Shown piece by piece: positions 63,501 through 64,000 of a stretch of DNA of 64,000 nucleotides. The stretch's first letter is position 1; each line of letters starts with the position of its first letter. This stretch comes from an uncultured Barnesiella sp. Its GTDB lineage: Bacteria; Bacteroidota; Bacteroidia; Bacteroidales; Barnesiellaceae. The stretch spans positions 1 through 64,000 of the forward strand of contig CALUJQ010000015.1 of the NCBI GenBank assembly GCA_944320995.1, in the 5' to 3' direction. The position numbers were made by a program, and so were the translations under genes. Below the pieces are notes generated by a model. It had not been told where the DNA came from. It saw only the letters and a list, made by a program, of their open reading frames with translations, and searched no databases.

Positions 63501-63980
63501 GGGGTCATTTTGATTCCATAAAGCTTCGCACATGGGAGCGATTGCCGGTCTCTCAATCGAGTTGCTTTGAGATGCCGGGGCGAAGGCATCGGGGTGGTTA
63601 CTGGCCCATTCCAGTTCCCGGGCATAGTCGTCCAACATCTCTTGGAGTCCAACCGGGATTTGGTCGGTATCGAATAGGCCATTGTCGGCATATCCCAATA
63701 CGGTGGCTTTGTTTTGTGCGGCGATTACGATAAATCCCTCGGCATTTCCCCGGTTGAAAATATAGTAGGCGGGCTCTCCGTTGCTCAGCTGTCTTTTTTC
63801 TGTCAAGAGCAGTTGGGTATTGGCAGAAGATATATTTTTGTGGGAGACTCTTGACGTATTTTCTTGTAAGAATCGGTAAGCCTCCTTGCGGGCAACTTCC
63901 TCGCTAATCGATTGGGCTTGAAGATAAAATGCGCATGAATAGAATACACAGAGCAATAAGGTTAATGATTTTGTTTTCAT
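60534..63980 (-). CDS. C10-family cysteine peptidase with leucine-rich repeats and T9SS-type C-terminal domain
   Basis: 1148 residues. Signal peptide 1-22 (ending LQAQ). Residues about 25-120 resemble the C10 propeptide (Spi-type inhibitor). Catalytic domain: Cys177 in VTGCVATAMAIIM, His304 in GGSHAFVCDGYDG, FNFGWGG after it. Ig-like repeats follow (about 380-720), then leucine-rich repeats of about 20-21 residues (about 755-1010; e.g. LTRLDCDHNEITRLDLSRNS) of the bacterial surface type. The C-terminus ends in a sorting-like domain (ISVFSTTGQHLFNK, QAGLYIIKVDD). Likely a surface-attached or secreted protease. Its promoter lies beyond the window. Confidence 0.92.
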   Translation of the reverse strand: MKTKSLTLLLCVFYSCAFYLQAQSISEEVARKEAYRFLQENTSRVSHKNISSANTQLLLTEKRQLSNGEPAYYIFNRGNAEGFIVIAAQNKATVLGYADNGLFDTDQIPVGLQEMLDDYARELEWASNHPDAFAPASQSNSIERPAIAPMCEALWNQNDPYNRMAPVKDGKPCVTGCVATAMAIIMYHHRWPEQGEGSSGEVDFSSARYEWDKMLPVYNEESSEESCQAVAQLMYHCGVAVNMKYGINESSAVVKSAAPALNNHFGYKGALFAYRDQYGASAWTDLIYNELAEGRPVLYAGGSHAFVCDGYDGNGYFHFNFGWGGFSNGYFRLYSIIPGEIGIGGGTGDYSSSQQAIYGIERPDTNRHIPLSIIGNFINLVDMKDGQYLYYGADVVHAGEESLTIESGLEIESIQSGERQFHSITEVSFPANYSQTSYQFEAYLQNLPQLPTGEYRLYPAYYIAHKDKTTIIPFAADRVQYLSLSVSESGTTISLPATEPTFDIQITTPHRLYSGKNATFNMEITAHGYEYVGSMQLILSHLNSSSTWQLTRAIALSPEEPVQFTWDGVLSTSSGSPIPAGEYKLQIQAQYNTIFEQDITVLPLPEPSVIELAAPISVKNQGAVSPDDFEADITLRCTEGSFVGEVFIECFDSNGNGIADPFVSEFLELQEGEEWSLKHTPLLTAAKGTIAEVAVLLVDQSGTGSFIGPESYNRIPFLVDPEHYLAIEDSTIFPDTEFQQYLHSIDWLGDGYISDYELHQTTYINVNNQQIQSLKGIEYFERLTRLDCDHNEITRLDLSRNSRLSEISCQYNQLDSLILENHSQLSWLSCHDNRLTQLRIYNAPLLSMLLCGNNQLQDFDFDVMPQLTYLSADNNPLTHIADFDFEKLPALKMFNLANSQADSFSPASTSIETLVISGNNNLQSIDLSNCEMLSTLHIQSCPVLSDVLTDNPSLTSILLYENPKLAYIDLSSSTLLSDFSSLGSPLFMLDLTANTQLTSARFENYGCSFSVTLNEESAFDLSEWINEKGFNPDCISNLKNAELQGNLLYFKDSYIEYDYFTGNNTLPSIHVSLKYDGGTSNFIPKEIDTRTYTVGRQVIIKEYNGETISVFSTTGQHLFNKQESSFILPQAGLYIIKVDDQATLVTVP

Positions 63981-64000
63981 CTTATTTGTAAAGTAAAAAT

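Overview
The window comes from a Bacteroidota chromosome, most likely a gut-type Bacteroidales (a Barnesiella/Porphyromonadaceae-like relative is my guess, not a proof). Support: promoters repeatedly follow the Bacteroidota pattern TTTG-N19/20-TAnnTTTG; Shine-Dalgarno sites are mostly weak; several families are largely confined to the phylum (GldH, DUF3822, DUF4491, DUF6132-like, RicT with a long tail, TonB receptors with an N-terminal carboxypeptidase-regulatory domain, T9SS-type C-terminal domains). Coding density is high and gene content is mainly chromosomal. I see no rRNA, transposase, integrase or CRISPR array.

Layout. 1-9 kb (mostly minus strand): gdhA (cut by the window edge), CCA-adding enzyme, LptD, an HD hydrolase, ilvE, a tiny secreted sorting-domain-like protein, DUF4491, then a peroxide-defence pair (rubrerythrin and a flavin reductase-rubredoxin fusion) behind a PerR-like box. 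9.3-11.7 kb: an accessory three-gene cassette (GNAT-like, IbrA-like PAPS-reductase relative, IbrB-like ParB/sulfiredoxin-fold protein). 11.7-15.7 kb: a frameshifted metallo-beta-lactamase-fold lipoprotein, galE, and rplY-pth-S4. 15.7-21.9 kb: a His-rich heavy-metal RND efflux operon. 22-26.2 kb: a DUF6132/thioredoxin operon, a large secreted adhesin-like protein with a start-proximal frameshift, and a ferredoxin-MarR pair. 26.2-30.1 kb: TonB receptor plus phosphoesterase lipoprotein.

30.1-38.5 kb: rsmD, two AraC regulators and an arabinose/fucose isomerase-like gene, DUF3822, a RecD-like helicase and cardiolipin synthase. 38.7-43 kb: a polysaccharide O-acylation operon (two SGNH proteins plus MBOAT), then dinB. 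44.2-48.5 kb: coiled-coil protein, zapA, a candidate 6S-type RNA, RNase Y, RicT and GldH. 48.6-53.2 kb: PiT phosphate transporter and glycogen branching enzyme. 53.5-64 kb: a truncated fimbrial-type lipoprotein, two large C10 (streptopain-type) cysteine peptidases, an RsmF-like and an RsmI-like methyltransferase driven by one palindromic divergent promoter, a WalJ-like hydrolase and tRNA-Lys(CTT).

The most notable observations are two single-base homopolymer frameshifts in exported proteins (7 C at 12164-12170 on the minus strand; 7 A at 23015-23021), the IbrAB cassette, a perfect 24-bp palindrome containing two mirrored -7 boxes, the PerR-like box before rubrerythrin, the candidate 6S RNA between zapA and rny, and the adjacency of RNase Y and RicT. 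All functional calls are from reading the sequence; no database search was run.
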